Assembly: GCA_030686995.1 (NCBI GenBank)
Contig: CM060708.1
Span: 105,625,350 to 105,689,349 of the forward strand
Direction: 5' to 3'
Source of the DNA: Artemisia argyi
Taxonomy: Eukaryota > Streptophyta > Magnoliopsida > Asterales > Asteraceae
DNA length: 64,000 bases
Positions within the stretch are counted from its first letter, which is position 1. Each line of letters begins with the position of its first letter. Of the stretch, positions 11,657 to 22,650 are shown one piece after another. The position numbers and the translations under genes were made by a program. The notes beneath the pieces are model-generated. The model saw only the letters and a program-made list of their open reading frames with translations, had not been told where the DNA came from and made no database searches.

Positions 11657-14473
11657 TGATGCGTGGGAATCGCACCAGGCTTTACCTCTCGAGGGATCTC
11701 GAGAAGCTTACAATCCCCACCAGGCAGTGTACCTGATCATTGTAGGATAGTATAGTGACAAGTACCGGGGGATTGATCGTTCAACTCAGGAATAGTGTCG
11801 CTAGGATTAGAAAGTCTCCTAAACTATGTCTAGAGGTGAGGGATGATTCTTTTTGTATTTTTATATTTTATAAAAGCAAGTAAAATCTCTGGTTTTGGAA
11901 GAGTGGACGGAATTAGTTGCTAGCCAACTAACCTAATTAACTAAGATACAATCAAAATAAAATAACAGAAATGAAAATAAATCTAATTATACTAGTGTGG
12001 TATAAACAATGATGAGGAAAGTTAAGTTTACTTAGGTTTCATTACTCCCTTATCTTTTACAGGTTGATAGCTTGTTACAATTGCATGGATGACAGGTCAT
12101 ATTCCTTAATACTGGTTGTAGGGCCGTGTATAATTGATGAGGCGAAAAATGATCCGTTTTTAGGGGGTCATTTAAGCCCGAATCCGAATTTATTTGATCA
12201 AATATTGCCCTAAATCGTTCCTTTTGTGATTTTAGGTACTTGGAGAGTGAATTCTGGAAAAGAAGCCATTTTGGACATTTTTGGAGCATAAAAGTGAAGA
12301 AAACGGCAAAGTCTCAATTTTCCATGCTGGGAACATTACATGAAGGCGTCAAGAGTAAATTCATGACGGCGTCAAATCTCAAGAATTAAAATCCATAGTT
12401 GATGACGGCGTCACACACAGGGCGTCAAGAGTAATTTGTGTGACGGCCTAGGCCTTGACGGCCTCAGAAGTAGATCAAGGCCATCCGAGGAAGTATTTGG
12501 CGGCGAGATGACGACGTCACACCTTTGTTCTTGATGCCGTCATCCCTATTTTCCTATATATAGTTTTCTAGTTTTTCACATTTAAAAGAAAGAAGTTTTG
12601 GAGAAACCCTAAAGGCGATTTTGGTGCAACTTTTACAGGTTTTTCAAGGGTTCCAAACCCTTGATACCTTGCATTGTAATTGAGATAAGTGTTCTTCTAA
12701 TTCAATCAATATGTCTATGTGTTGGTTGTCTATATCTTGTTCTTGTCTCAATTCCATTATGCTAGGCTAGATCTCTTTTGTGTTTGCTTAGATCTAATGA
12801 AACCTAGATATTGATTATGTGTTGATTACTTGTTTATTCTTGTTTTGGATGAATGATTTATATGCTAGGCTTAAGAAAACTGGCACATCTCCAAATGGTA
12901 ACATGCTTGAACGTCTTAAGAAACATGAACCGAGGCGTACTAGGTCTTTATTGGTTGTATTTAATGCATGAGCCACCGTTTACAATCCCTATAGTTGTGC
13001 TAGGCATGGTGTAGGAGGAGATAAGAGCTCACAGAATTGGGGAGTTATGTATGCCACCCCATGAATGGTATTAAGGAATACGATCCGTCATCCATACAAT
13101 TATAACAAGTAATTAACGTGTAAAAGATGTCTAGGGAGTAGTGAAATCTAAGTAAACACATTTTCTCCAATTACTGCTCACAACCTTAGTATAATTAGTT
13201 TATTTTCATTTTTAGTATTTTATTTTGATTGCATCTTAGTTTTGGGTTAGTTGAATAGCAACTAATTCCGCCCACTCCTTCAAACCCCGAGATTTTAATT
13301 GCTTTCCATAAAATATAAAAACACAAAAATAATCATCCCTCACCTTTAGAACTAGTAATTAGGCTTTCTAATCCTAGCGACACTATTCCTAAGCTGAACG
13401 ATCAATCCCCCAGTACTTGTCACTATACTATACTACAACGATCAGGTACACTACCTGGTGGGGGTTGTAAGCTTCTCGAGATCCCTTGAGAGGTAAAGCC
13501 TGTTGCGATTCCCACGCATCAATAATATTCCCTAACTCTGTAGGATCTTACTTCACTCCTATGTCGAGCCGTTAGAAGCTAATAACATGGGATCATTAGA
13601 ATTCTCCTACGCATTAAATACAACCAAAAATCGTAGTACACCTCCGATCATGTTTCTTAAGACGTTCAAGCAAGTCACCAATGGAAGTCTGCCAGTTTTC
13701 TTAAGCCTAACATCGAATACAATCATCCGTAACAACTATAAACAAACAATCAACCCATAATTAACATCTAGGTTTCACTACATCTAAGCAAACACAAAAG
13801 AAATCTAGCCGAACATGTTAAATTGAAGACAAGCATAATATATATTCAAACAACACATAGACATATTGAATGAATTGAAAGAGTACTTATCTTTAATAGA
13901 ACCTGAAAGATTCAAAGGGTTGAAACCCTTGAAAAAGCTGGAAAATTCGACCTAGGGTTTTTCCACAAAGTTGCTCCCTCAATGAATGAAATTTGGAAAA
14001 CAATGTATAGATTTTACAGGGTGACGGCGTCAAGAAGGAATTTGTGACGCGATCAACTCGCTGTCTTAATAAAAATCGTATTACCTAGATCTAATTTTGA
14101 CGCCGTCATGTAGGAATCTTCTGGGCCATCACAAACAAATGGACCATGACGGCCTAGGTGAATCATGTCCTATAGTTAAAAATCCTCTGGACCGTCACTT
14201 GTATCTTCCACTTCCACCTCTTTTGTAACTCTTGACGCCGTCACTTGGAGACTCTTTACGCCGTCAGGTACTGTTGCCAGCAAAGGAAAATTGAGACTTT
14301 GCCGTTTTCTTCACTTTTATTCTCCAAAAACGTCCAAAATGCTTCCTTTTCCAGGTTTCTCTCCAAAAGTACCTAAAATGACAAAAGGAACGATTTAGGG
14401 CAATATTTGATCAAATAAACACGAATTCGGGCTTAAATGACCCCTTAAAAATGGTTCACTTTTCAACTCATCA
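11657..14473 (-). repeat. E5 3' LTR, interrupted by a solo LTR
   Basis: The LTR pieces are 11657-12134 and 13527-14473, about 1425 bp when joined after discounting the duplicated target. Its inner end is followed by AATACCCTTACACTTGAG, which on the - strand is the same pre-LTR sequence as in E4 (35560-35587). TGACG-type palindromes in the U3 half (about 14025-14285) are partly mutated. Confidence 0.88.
12135..13521 (+). repeat. Solo LTR of the E4/E5 family inside the E5 3' LTR
   Basis: This is a complete 1387-bp LTR, TGATGAGGCG...CACGCATCA, with target duplication ATAAT (12130-12134 and 13522-13526). The uninterrupted site is visible in the other E5 LTR near 18905. Its orientation is opposite to its host LTR. 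No PBS or internal sequence is attached, so it is a solo LTR, presumably left by LTR-LTR recombination. Its sequence resembles the E4 subfamily. Confidence 0.93.
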
Positions 14474-15073
14474 AATACCCTTACACTTGAGATTTGCTTG
14501 TCCTCAAGCAAATGCGCTTTTATTATAATCAAAATACAAGTTAGGGGTCATTTAGCACTAATATAAAACTAATTACAACAAATAATCGTTCCACTAAAAA
14601 CCAAAGACAAGCATGGAGGTCATACACTAGCACCTCACAAATAGTGTTTTGATACTCACATTTCTCGGGTGTAATAAAGTATATATCACAATATGGAAAT
14701 GGAAAACATCTCTCACTACCTGTCATAGCAAAATAGATTACCATAGGCTTGGGAAAGGATCAAACCTCCACCACTTGGCGTAAGCACCTAGGATAAACTA
14801 TCAAAGAGGTCTTTTAAAAGGGTTATAACGTTAGGTGTAGGGATATAGAAAACACGGTTTTGTTGGATAAAGGCAATATTTACTGGTGGCAAGTTAATCA
14901 TCTTGGTTAATTACATGTATAATATGGCGTTGCTAAGCCAAGAGTAGACTCGACTTAAGTTAATGAATCAAAAATAACAAAAACGTAAAAACAAACATAG
15001 AATGAAACGGGATGGTAATCCGTATGTTTTTCTCTTTTCTTTTTCTATTTTTTTTCTTTTTCTTAAATTTTTC

Positions 15074-15125
<52 letters not shown>

Positions 15126-16884
15126 ATACACTTTTACCCTACCATCCAAAGTAATACATCATAGGGAATGTACATTCTCCTTACACTTGAATTTTTACAT
15201 ACTTTACAATAAACTATTCTAATGACTCGAATCAAGATAATCAAAACACTTGGAGTACTTTTTAAGATTAATGCACATATGGGGGTTTAATATGATGTTC
15301 TTCCCCATTACTCCATAACACAAGTACTTTACCCAGCAGTCCCAATCGTCCCAAAACAATATGTAAAAGATATGACTCGACTTAGTAACCATGTAATCAA
15401 TGAGATAATTAACTAAGGGTTTAAACATATAACAATAACGCACTAAAGATGAGTGCATACACAGAAGGCTAAGGCAATTTGGTTGCACATTCTGGTGGGT
15501 TGTAACAAATTCTTCCTTTAGGTAAGATGCTTAAAGTTAGAAACGAAAAGATAGGCTCGGAGGGGTGTACTAGGGGTTTCGTGTACTAAAAATGAGTACA
15601 ACGCTAAGGTGTGGGAAAAATTAATTGACTTTACTAGCCAAGTAATATGATTTAAATGGTCAAGTAATTATGATATGGTTTTAACACAAGGGTGATCCTA
15701 ATGCCTCTTATCATGTAGTAAATCCTACTACACGAATGTAGTCTCACTAGCGGTCTCGGGATGCATCACTAACGCAAGTTCTAGAATCTAAATGCTACCG
15801 GTGCACTCATAAGCACTAATAATGAATGCTTTTCCTATCAAATCTAAAGGAGAACCTCACATATTTGGGTGGAAAATTTTTCTGAATAGTACGGTTTTGT
15901 GCTAGTCATACAACTCCTATCCATGAGACGCTTGCTAAGGCTAAAGTTTCATTCCTAAATGTTGTAAAGAATTTTAAATTTGGCGCTAAAATTACACTAA
16001 CAAGTATTTCTCTTAGTTTTATTACACACCTACCATAAAAAAAACAAACTCAAGTGCATTAGTATCCTATAAGGTATCATCATTTACCCTCCCCTTACAG
16101 TTAGGATGAACATTGTCCCCAATGTTCAATTAAAGATTGTAAAAGTGAAATAGGTAAAAGAATGAAAGCAAATACTCCCCTGATTCGTTCGGTGTGGATA
16201 GTGTGGTAATAAGGTTAGATCTTCCTCCAAGAAAATGAACGTTCAAAGCTTCTCTTCTAGAAAAATAAATCATCTTCTTGTCATACATAACTTGTTAAAC
16301 CTGAGAAAACAAACAAGACAACCTCGCATAAAATCGGTGGCAATCTGTATATACTAACAGGTCCTAGAAAGCAAATTAAGATATAATGCTTGTGGAATGA
16401 ATGTTTGCAGATTTCCTGGAGTTTATAAAACTAAAGAATTAACAAAAACTTTACGACTCCGTTAGAAAAACAAAACTCGCAAAATTTCCAAGCATTTGAC
16501 TCCTGACGCCGTCAGAAGTGACCTGCAAAAATCTTTACGTTAAGTTTCCGGAAAATTTCTTGAAAAACTTATGTCCTACTTCCTGGAAAATCCTACAAAA
16601 CATCATTATGACTCGATACAAGCATTTGACTCTAACAAATACTAAAACACATGTTCATTTAATATTGTGGCGAATCATGATCAATTTCATTTTTAAAAAC
16701 AAATTTGGGGTTTCCCCTTACACTTAGCTTTTGCAAAATACCTTTATATGAAGTTAAGACGAAGTTAAACAACAAAATAAAGCATTTTCACGATTTTAGT
16801 ATGAAACATGATCTACCAACAATAAAAATAAAGCATACATACGGAAGCAAATAACAATCAAACAAATAAAAATCACACAAAACA
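14474..16884 (-). other. E5 3' internal region, no supported gene
   Basis: This is the counterpart of E4 22651-24269 plus 34771-35587 in reverse. It holds a 48-bp T run (15076-15123), stretches with AAGTGTAAGGGG-type purine tracts, and a TGACGCCGTCA palindrome near 16505. An open frame at 14744-14541 has a counterpart in E4 (35316-35513) with about 80% similarity over the first 45 residues. The two then part by frameshift, so I list it as conserved sequence and not as a gene. Confidence 0.75.
15076..15123. repeat. Poly(T) tract, 48 bp (poly(A) on the element strand)
   Basis: This is a pure T run within a T-rich stretch starting near 15020. E4 has an A-rich tract at the equivalent place (34926-35030), so an A-rich block is a family trait and not a random expansion. 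Confidence 0.9.
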
Positions 16885-16945
16885 TGGGTTACCTCCCAAG
16901 AAGCGCTTTTCTTTATTTACGAGTCTTGTAGCTAGACTCAAGGTC
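16885..16945 (-). promoter_or_regulatory. Conserved two-hairpin plus palindrome module, E5 copy
   Basis: On the - strand the parts are a GAGTC/GACTC stem (16935-16939 with 16921-16925), the self-complementary AAGCGCTT (16902-16909) and a GGG/CCC hairpin with loop AGGTAA ending at 16887. The stem begins just after the ORF stop at 16954. It is almost identical to E4 22590-22650 and has the same layout as E7 43562-43622. Function is unknown; RNA dimerisation or packaging is a guess. Confidence 0.65.
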
Positions 16946-16953
16946 ATGGGCTA

Positions 16954-18043
16954 TTACGTGACCTCATCGTTGGTCTCATGCTCTTGGTCATCTCCAATCT
17001 TAGTTCTGTATTCCGGACCCGATTGTAAATCTTCTTTATAGAGACCAACCACCTTTTTCTCAACTGCTCCAATAATCCTATTGGCAAATTCCCTATCAAC
17101 TTTATATTTTGGTCCTAGAGTCAAGCAATCCTTATAGAAAAGGCTCTTCTTCTCCCATACATATTCCATGCCCTTTTTCTTATCCTCTACATTGATGTCC
17201 TCAAAAGCACCAATGTTATCCATGTCAAATCGATGCACAAAACGAAATTCTTCCATTCTATTAGGCATCCTATAGGTGATCCTATCAGTTTCACTAGCAA
17301 ATCGGACTGTCCCTTCTATCTCATCATATTCTAACTTGGATTCTTCAACAAATGGTTTACCAAACACAACATGGGATAAGCGACAATCAATAACAATAGC
17401 TAGGTCTTCAACAACAATAAAGTAAGTGATATAAGTAAAGTTCCCAACAAAGACATGTAGACCTTTAATTCACTATATCATTATAGGCACTTGAGGACAT
17501 AATGTTGATTGGGGATTTAAAATCTATGTAAGCATTGTCAATGTGTTTATACCTAATCATACATGGTATCTTAGCATTCATAGGATCGCCTCTCCTTATC
17601 TTATGTTCAATTCTAGTGAAAGGAGGTCGAGGATTATCAATAAGAATATTATAGTATGCAATCTCCTCCTTAGTGGGGTATAGATTGAAATAGTCATCTA
17701 GCTTTGGATCTATCTCCCCTTCCTCAAGTTCCTCAACCACATTCTCAAAATCATAAGATCCTAGGTCCTTATTTGAATACAAGGCGGTCGCTAGGTCACT
17801 AAATGCATGATCGAGCTCAACATTAATTAACCTATTAAGCTCCCTAAGTTCCCTAATCTCATTCTCAATCTGTTCACGCAACAAAGCTACTTCACTAGAG
17901 GAAAGGGGTCGATTCGCGTTTTCCATAATGGTCAACGGAATAGTCAATGAATTTAATTTACTAACAAAGGCACGAAGAAAAAAAAAGACTAAAGAAAACC
18001 TAAAAAAATAAAAATAAAATCTTACTAGAAAGGAATCTAGCAA
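16954..18043 (-). pseudogene. E5 retropepsin-like polyprotein fragment, frameshifted
   Basis: Two frames, 18043-17465 and 17367-16954, are parts of one protein. The best start is the internal ATG at 17925, just after the leader. The N-terminal part has a heptad-like, Glu/Leu-rich helix (about residues 10-45 from that ATG) and an acidic stretch. It then has a segment ending in ..SPINIMS.., which sits where retropepsins carry their D-S/T-G active site but lacks that triad. A one-base shift near 17465-17470 moves the frame, and homology continues through 17368-17464 into the second frame (..VVFGKPF.. onward). Asteraceae genomes contain many such proteins, often misannotated. No RT or integrase follows, so the element depended on other copies. 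Confidence 0.72.
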
Positions 18044-18084
18044 GTAGACCTAATAAAAAGAAATCTTAACCTAGATAATAACTA

Positions 18085-18104
18085 TTCCCCAGGCTGCGGC
18101 GCCA
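18085..18104 (-). other. E5 primer-binding site
   Basis: On the - strand TGGCGCCGCAGC begins 6 bases inside the 5' LTR end. It resembles the Asp-tRNA-type PBS common in Tat/Athila elements and matches E4 (21533-21552) except for one base. Confidence 0.82.
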
Positions 18105-18110
18105 AAAACT

Positions 18111-19860
18111 TGATGCGTGGGAGTCGCACCAGGCTTTACCTCTCGAGGGATCTCGAGAAGCTTACAACCCCCACCAGGCAGTGTACCTGATCGTTGTAGT
18201 ATAGTATAGTGACAAGTACCGGGGGATTGATCGTTCAACTAGGAATAGTGTCGCTAGGATTAGAAAACCTAATTACTAGTGCTAAAGATGACGGATGATT
18301 CTTTTTTGGTTTTTATATTTTTTAGAAAGCAAGTAAAAATCTTGGGTTTGAAGGATTTGGGCGGAATTAGTTGCTAGTCAACTAACCCAATACTAAGATG
18401 CAATCAAAATAAAATACTAGAAATGAAAATAAACTAAATTATACTAAGGTTGTGAGCAATATGTGGAGAAAATTTGTTTACTTAGATTTCACTACTCCCT
18501 AGACATCTTTTACACGTTAATTACTTGTTATAGTTGCGTGGATTGATCGTTCAACTCAGGAATAGTGTCGCTAGGATTAGAAAGTCTCCTAAACTAAGTC
18601 TATAGGTGAGGGATGATTCTTTTTGTATTTTTATATTTTATAAAAGCAAGTAAAATCTCGGGTTTTGGAAGAGTGGGCAAAATTAGTTGCTAGCCAACTA
18701 ACCCAATTAACTAAGATGCAATCAAAATAAAATAACAGAAATGAAAATAAATCTAATTATACTAGTGTGGTGTAAACAATGATGAGGAAATGTGTGTTTA
18801 CTTAGGTTTCATTACTCCCTAGATATCTTTTACAGGTTGATAGCTTGTTACAATTGCATGGATGACGGGCCATATTCCTTAATACTGGTCGTAGGGCCGT
18901 GTACAATATTCCCTAACTCTATAGGATCCTACTTCACTCCTATGTCGAGCCGTTAGAAGCTCCTAACATGGGATCATTAGAATTCTCCTAAGCATTAAAT
19001 ACAACCAAAAATCATAGTACACCTCCGATCATGTTTCTTAAGACGTTCAAGCAAGTCACCAATGGAAGTCTACCAGTTTTCTTAAGCCTAACATCGAATA
19101 CAATCATCCGTAACAACTATAAACAAAAAATCAACCCATAATTAACATCTAGGTTTCACTACATCAAAGAAAACACAAAAGAAATCTAGCCGAGCATGTT
19201 AAATTGAAGACAAGCGTGAGATATATTCAAACAACACATAGACATATTGAATGAATTGAAAGAGTACTTATCTTTAATAGAACATGAAAGATTCAAAGGG
19301 TTGAAACCCTTGAAAAAGCTGGAAAATTCGACCTAGGGTTTTTCCCTCAAAGTTGCAACCTCAATGAATGAAATTTGGAAAACTATATATAGATTTTATA
19401 GGGTGACTGCGTCAAGAAGGAATTTGTGACGCCGTCAACTCGCCGTCTTAATAAAAATCATATTGCCTAGATCTGATTTTGACGCCGTCATGTAGGAATT
19501 TCTTCTGGGCCGTCACTAACAAATGGACCATGATGGCCTAGGTGACGCAGTCATGTCCTATAGTTAAAAATCCTCTGCACCGTCACATGTATCTTCCACT
19601 TCCACCTCTTTTGTAACTCTTGACGCCGTCACTTGGAGACTCTTGACGCCGTTAGGTACTGTTCCCAGCAAGAAAAATTGAGACTTTGTCGTTTTCTTCA
19701 CTTTTATGCTCCAAAAACGTCCGAAATGCTTCCTTTTCCAAGTTTCTCTCCAAAGGTACCTAAAGTGACAAAAGGAACGATTTCGGGCAATATTTGATCA
19801 AATAAACACGAATTCGGGCTTAAATGATCCCTTAAAAGTGGTTCATTTTTTGCCTCATCA
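18111..19860 (-). repeat. E5 5' LTR, chimeric with a 316-bp internal duplication
   Basis: At 1750 bp it is about 325 bp longer than its partner. The block beginning GATTGATCGTTCAACT occurs at 18225 and again at 18541. The first block (18225-18540) resembles the E4/solo-LTR subfamily and the second resembles the E5 3' LTR. The joint at 18538-18544 shares GGAT with both parents, suggesting a microhomology or template-switch joint. Confidence 0.85.
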
Positions 19861-20339
19861 ATTATCACCTTGGTTGACTTTCATTGATCAATGTAATGTT
19901 AACTTATTCAAGCAGGAACTAAGCAAAAACCTTACTACAATCTACTAAAGAGATTATTGAAAAACAGAAAATTGTGAACTAGAAGTATAAACTGAAAATA
20001 AATTGAATTGAAATTAAAGAACAAAGTATGAAAACTTGGAATTTTAATAAGACAAGAAAGGATTACAAAGCTTTAAATCTAAAGTACAATTAAACAGTAA
20101 CAATTATACTAAATTTATCTAAGTTACACTACTTGATGAGGCGAAAAATGATCCGTTTTTAGGGGGTCATTTAAGTCCGAATCCGAATTTATTTGATCAA
20201 ATATTGCCCTAAATCGTTCCTTTTGTGATTTTAGGTACTTTGGGAGAGAAATCTGGAAAAGGAAGCAATTCGGACGTTTTTGGAGCATAAAAGTGAAGAA
20301 AATGCCAAAGTCTTAATTTTCCATGCTGGGAACAGTAGG

Positions 20340-20546
20340 TGACGGCGTCAAGAGCAAATTTTATGAATTTTCATGACGATCCAGAGCAGATTTGACGGCG
20401 TCACGTAGGAAGGGCATCAATAGTAAAAGAGTCATGACGGCCTGGAATTGTATAAGTCTTGACGGCGTCAGAAGTAGATCTAGGCAGTCCGAGAAGAGTT
20501 TTGGCGGCGAGGTGACGGCGTCACAATGTTTGTCTTGACGCCGTCA
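20340..20546 (+). promoter_or_regulatory. Array of five TGACG-N-CGTCA palindromes in E4 U3
   Basis: Perfect TGACGGCGTCA or TGACGCCGTCA occurs at 20340, 20393, 20460, 20513 and 20536. Extra TGACG half-sites occur near 20374 and 20435. The TATA box begins 13 bases after the last one. TGACG is the core bound by TGA-class bZIP factors (as-1 element). Two inverted cores one base apart suggest a dimer site, but binding is inference. The 3' LTR keeps four (35794-35977). Confidence 0.75.
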
Positions 20547-20558
20547 GACCTATTTTTC

Positions 20559-20566
20559 TATATATA
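20559..20566 (+). promoter_or_regulatory. E4 LTR TATA box
   Basis: TATATATA lies at the U3 end, followed about 30 bp later by ACATAAAAGAGAG and GAAACCCTAA, a plausible start of the transcript. The same box is at 36003-36010 in the 3' LTR. Confidence 0.7.
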
Positions 20567-21532
20567 GTTTTCTAATTTTCACACATAAAAGAGAGAAGTT
20601 TTGGAGAAACCCTAAGTACGATTTTGGTGTAACTTTACAGGTTTTTCAAGGGTTCCAACCCTTTGATACCTTACATGTTTAGTCAAGATAAGTGTTCCTT
20701 TAATTCAATCAATATGTCTATGTGTTGGTTGTCTATATCTTGTTCTTGTCTCAATTCCATTATGCTAGGCTAGATCTATCTTGTGTTTGCTTAGATCTAA
20801 TGAAACCTAGATGTTAATTATGTGTTGATTACTTGTTTATTCTTGTTTTGGATGAATGATTTATATGTTTGGCTTAAGAAAACAGGCAGATCTCCACTTG
20901 GTAACATGCTTGAACGTCATAAGAAACATGAACCGAGGCGCACTAGGTCTTTATTGGTTGTATTTAATGCATGAGCCACTGTTTACAATCCCTATAGTTG
21001 TGCTGGGCATGGTGTAGGAGGAGATAAGAGCTCATAGAATTAGGGAGTTATGTGTGCCACCCCATGAATGGTATTAAGGAATACGATCCGTCATCCATGC
21101 AATTATAACAAGTAATTAACGTGTAAAAGATGTCTAGGGAGTAATGAAATCTAAGTAAACACATTTTCTCCAATTACTGCTCACAACCTTAGTATAAATT
21201 AGTTTATTTTCATTTCTAGTATTTTATTTTGATTGCATCTTAGTATTGGGTTAGTTGATTAGCAACTAATTCTGCCCAAATCTTTCAAACCCCGAGATTT
21301 TAATTGCTTTCATAAAAATATAAAAATACAAAAATAATCATCCCTCACCCTTAGAACTAGTATTTAGGCTTTCTAATCCTAGCGACACTATTCCTAAGTT
21401 GAACGATCAATCCCCCGGTACTTGTCACTATACTATACTACAACGATCAGGTACACTGCCTGGTGGGGGTTGTAAGCTTCTCGAGATCCCTCGAGAGGTA
21501 AAGCCTGTTGTGATTCCCACGCATCAAGTTTT

Positions 21533-21552
21533 TGGCGCCGCAGCCCGGGGAA
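21533..21552 (+). other. E4 primer-binding site (Asp-tRNA-like)
   Basis: TGGCGCCGCAGCCCGGGG begins 6 bases after the LTR end. It resembles the PBS of Tat/Athila elements, usually assigned to Asp tRNA; the exact tRNA was not checked. Confidence 0.82.
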
Positions 21553-21718
21553 TAGTTATTGTCTAGGTTAGAATTTCTTTGTATTAGGTCTACTTGCTAG
21601 ATTCCTTTCTAGTAAGATTTTATTTTTATTTTTTAGGTTTTCTTTAGTCTATCTATTTCTTTGTGTCTTTATTCGTAAACTGTTTCGATGGATAACAATA
21701 ACATTGATCATTTGATTC

Positions 21719-22583
21719 ATGTTATTCGTGTTTTTCGTCGTAGGATTTTCCAAAATGCCCGCCCCACTTCCTTTAGCAGAAAATGAGAACCCACCTAACC
21801 TATCACCCAACCACCACTTTGACAATAATTCTGAGTTAGAAGAGTCTGATCATGATGATGACCGTAGGGCTAGTCCTTTCTACTATTCAGACTCCGATGA
21901 GGATCTTGATGATGGTGATGTGATTAATGAGAATAGGATGGAAGAAGAAATAAACCCTCTTAGGTATGTTGACCCTAGAACTAGGATTGAGGGTGATAGT
22001 TCATTTAACATGCAATTCACTTGTAAGATCGGATTTAAGCTTTAACGCCTATCTCACCTCATCTCTTCCAATGAACATAATCTCACGTAATGAATACAAT
22101 AAAATCATGGTAGATGAGTTAGAATACAAAGGAGAAAACATTATTGCTAGGGCAATACCGTTGCATGTGTTTGTAGGAAGCTCGGTTTATCTTGTTGAGT
22201 TCATGGTTATGGAGAATCTAGGAGAGTTTATTGATAATAAGTTGACCCAAGTTGTGTTTGGAAAACCTTTCAAACATTTGACCAACCTCGATGAGAAACT
22301 TATAGAAGGGTTAATTACATTCTCAGATGGGGATGAAGATTTTGTCTATCAAATGCCCCGCACACACCCTAGATTCAAGGATTTTTCCATGGAAAAGTGT
22401 AGTAGGTATCCGCCCATAGAAATGCTAAGTGAGAATGATAAGAGAAAAGGACTTAAGTACACGCATGAAAAGAATAAAAGATACTATCGCGGATGCTTAG
22501 AATTAGGAGATAATTATAAGAAAGATGAGGCGACTATTAGATGGCTCACACTTGGTTATGTGAGCATAAGCGATACACGTTAA
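21719..22583 (+). pseudogene. E4 retropepsin-like polyprotein fragment, frameshifted
   Basis: Frame one (21719-22045, better ATG at 21755) encodes a Pro- and Asn-rich start and a long Asp/Glu-rich acidic stretch (about residues 30-75), then the first strand of a retropepsin-like fold. Around 22030-22045 the frame is lost. The homologous protein continues in the frame of 21966-22583 with a ..SLPMNIIS.. segment where an active site would be expected, a ..VVFGKPF.. block and a Lys-rich C-terminus. It is homologous to E5 16954-18043 but clearly diverged. No D-S/T-G is visible. It likely corresponds to the gag/protease-side remnant of an Asteraceae-typical element; catalytic activity is unlikely. 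Confidence 0.72.
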
Positions 22584-22589
22584 CCCATG

Positions 22590-22650
22590 ACCTTGAGTCT
22601 AGCTACAAGACTCGTAAATAAAGAAAAGCGCTTCTTGGGAGGCAACCCAT
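22590..22650 (+). promoter_or_regulatory. Conserved two-hairpin plus palindrome module, E4 copy
   Basis: The stem is GAGTC (22595-22599) with GACTC (22609-22613), extended by a T-G wobble. After a 12-base spacer comes AAGCGCTT (22626-22633), then 3 bases, then TGGG/CCCA with loop AGGCAA (22636-22649). It starts 7 bases after the stop codon. E7 has the same parts and nearly the same spacing, with a C-G pair replacing the wobble. Confidence 0.7.

Larger units (their letters stand above)
11657..19860 (-). mobile_element. E5: Tat/Athila-like non-autonomous LTR element
   Basis: The inverted copy starts TGATGCGTGGGA at 11657 and ends ...GCCTCATCA at 19860. The target duplication is ATTAT (11652-11656 and 19861-19865). 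The 3' LTR is on the left (11657-14473, carrying a solo LTR) and the 5' LTR on the right (18111-19860). The PBS is at 18085-18104 and the purine-rich tract just right of 14473. The only gene is a frameshifted retropepsin-like ORF at 16954-18043. The E7 copy at about 62030 shows the empty site. It is the same family as E4 but a different subfamily. Confidence 0.92.
20134..21526 (+). repeat. E4 5' LTR, 1393 bp
   Basis: The LTR runs from TGATGAGGCG to CACGCATCA. A TATATATA box lies at 20559-20566, and five TGACG-N-CGTCA palindromes lie directly upstream. It starts 273 bp from the E5 5' LTR (ending at 19860) in opposite orientation, so two related promoters are arranged head to head. Confidence 0.93.

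Noticed and set aside
11657..13521. TIR DNA transposon suggested by inverted TGATGCGTGG...CCACGCATCA ends
   Set aside because: The inverted ends come from two LTRs of one family in opposite orientation. Each has its own target duplication, and PBS sequences adjoin the full elements.
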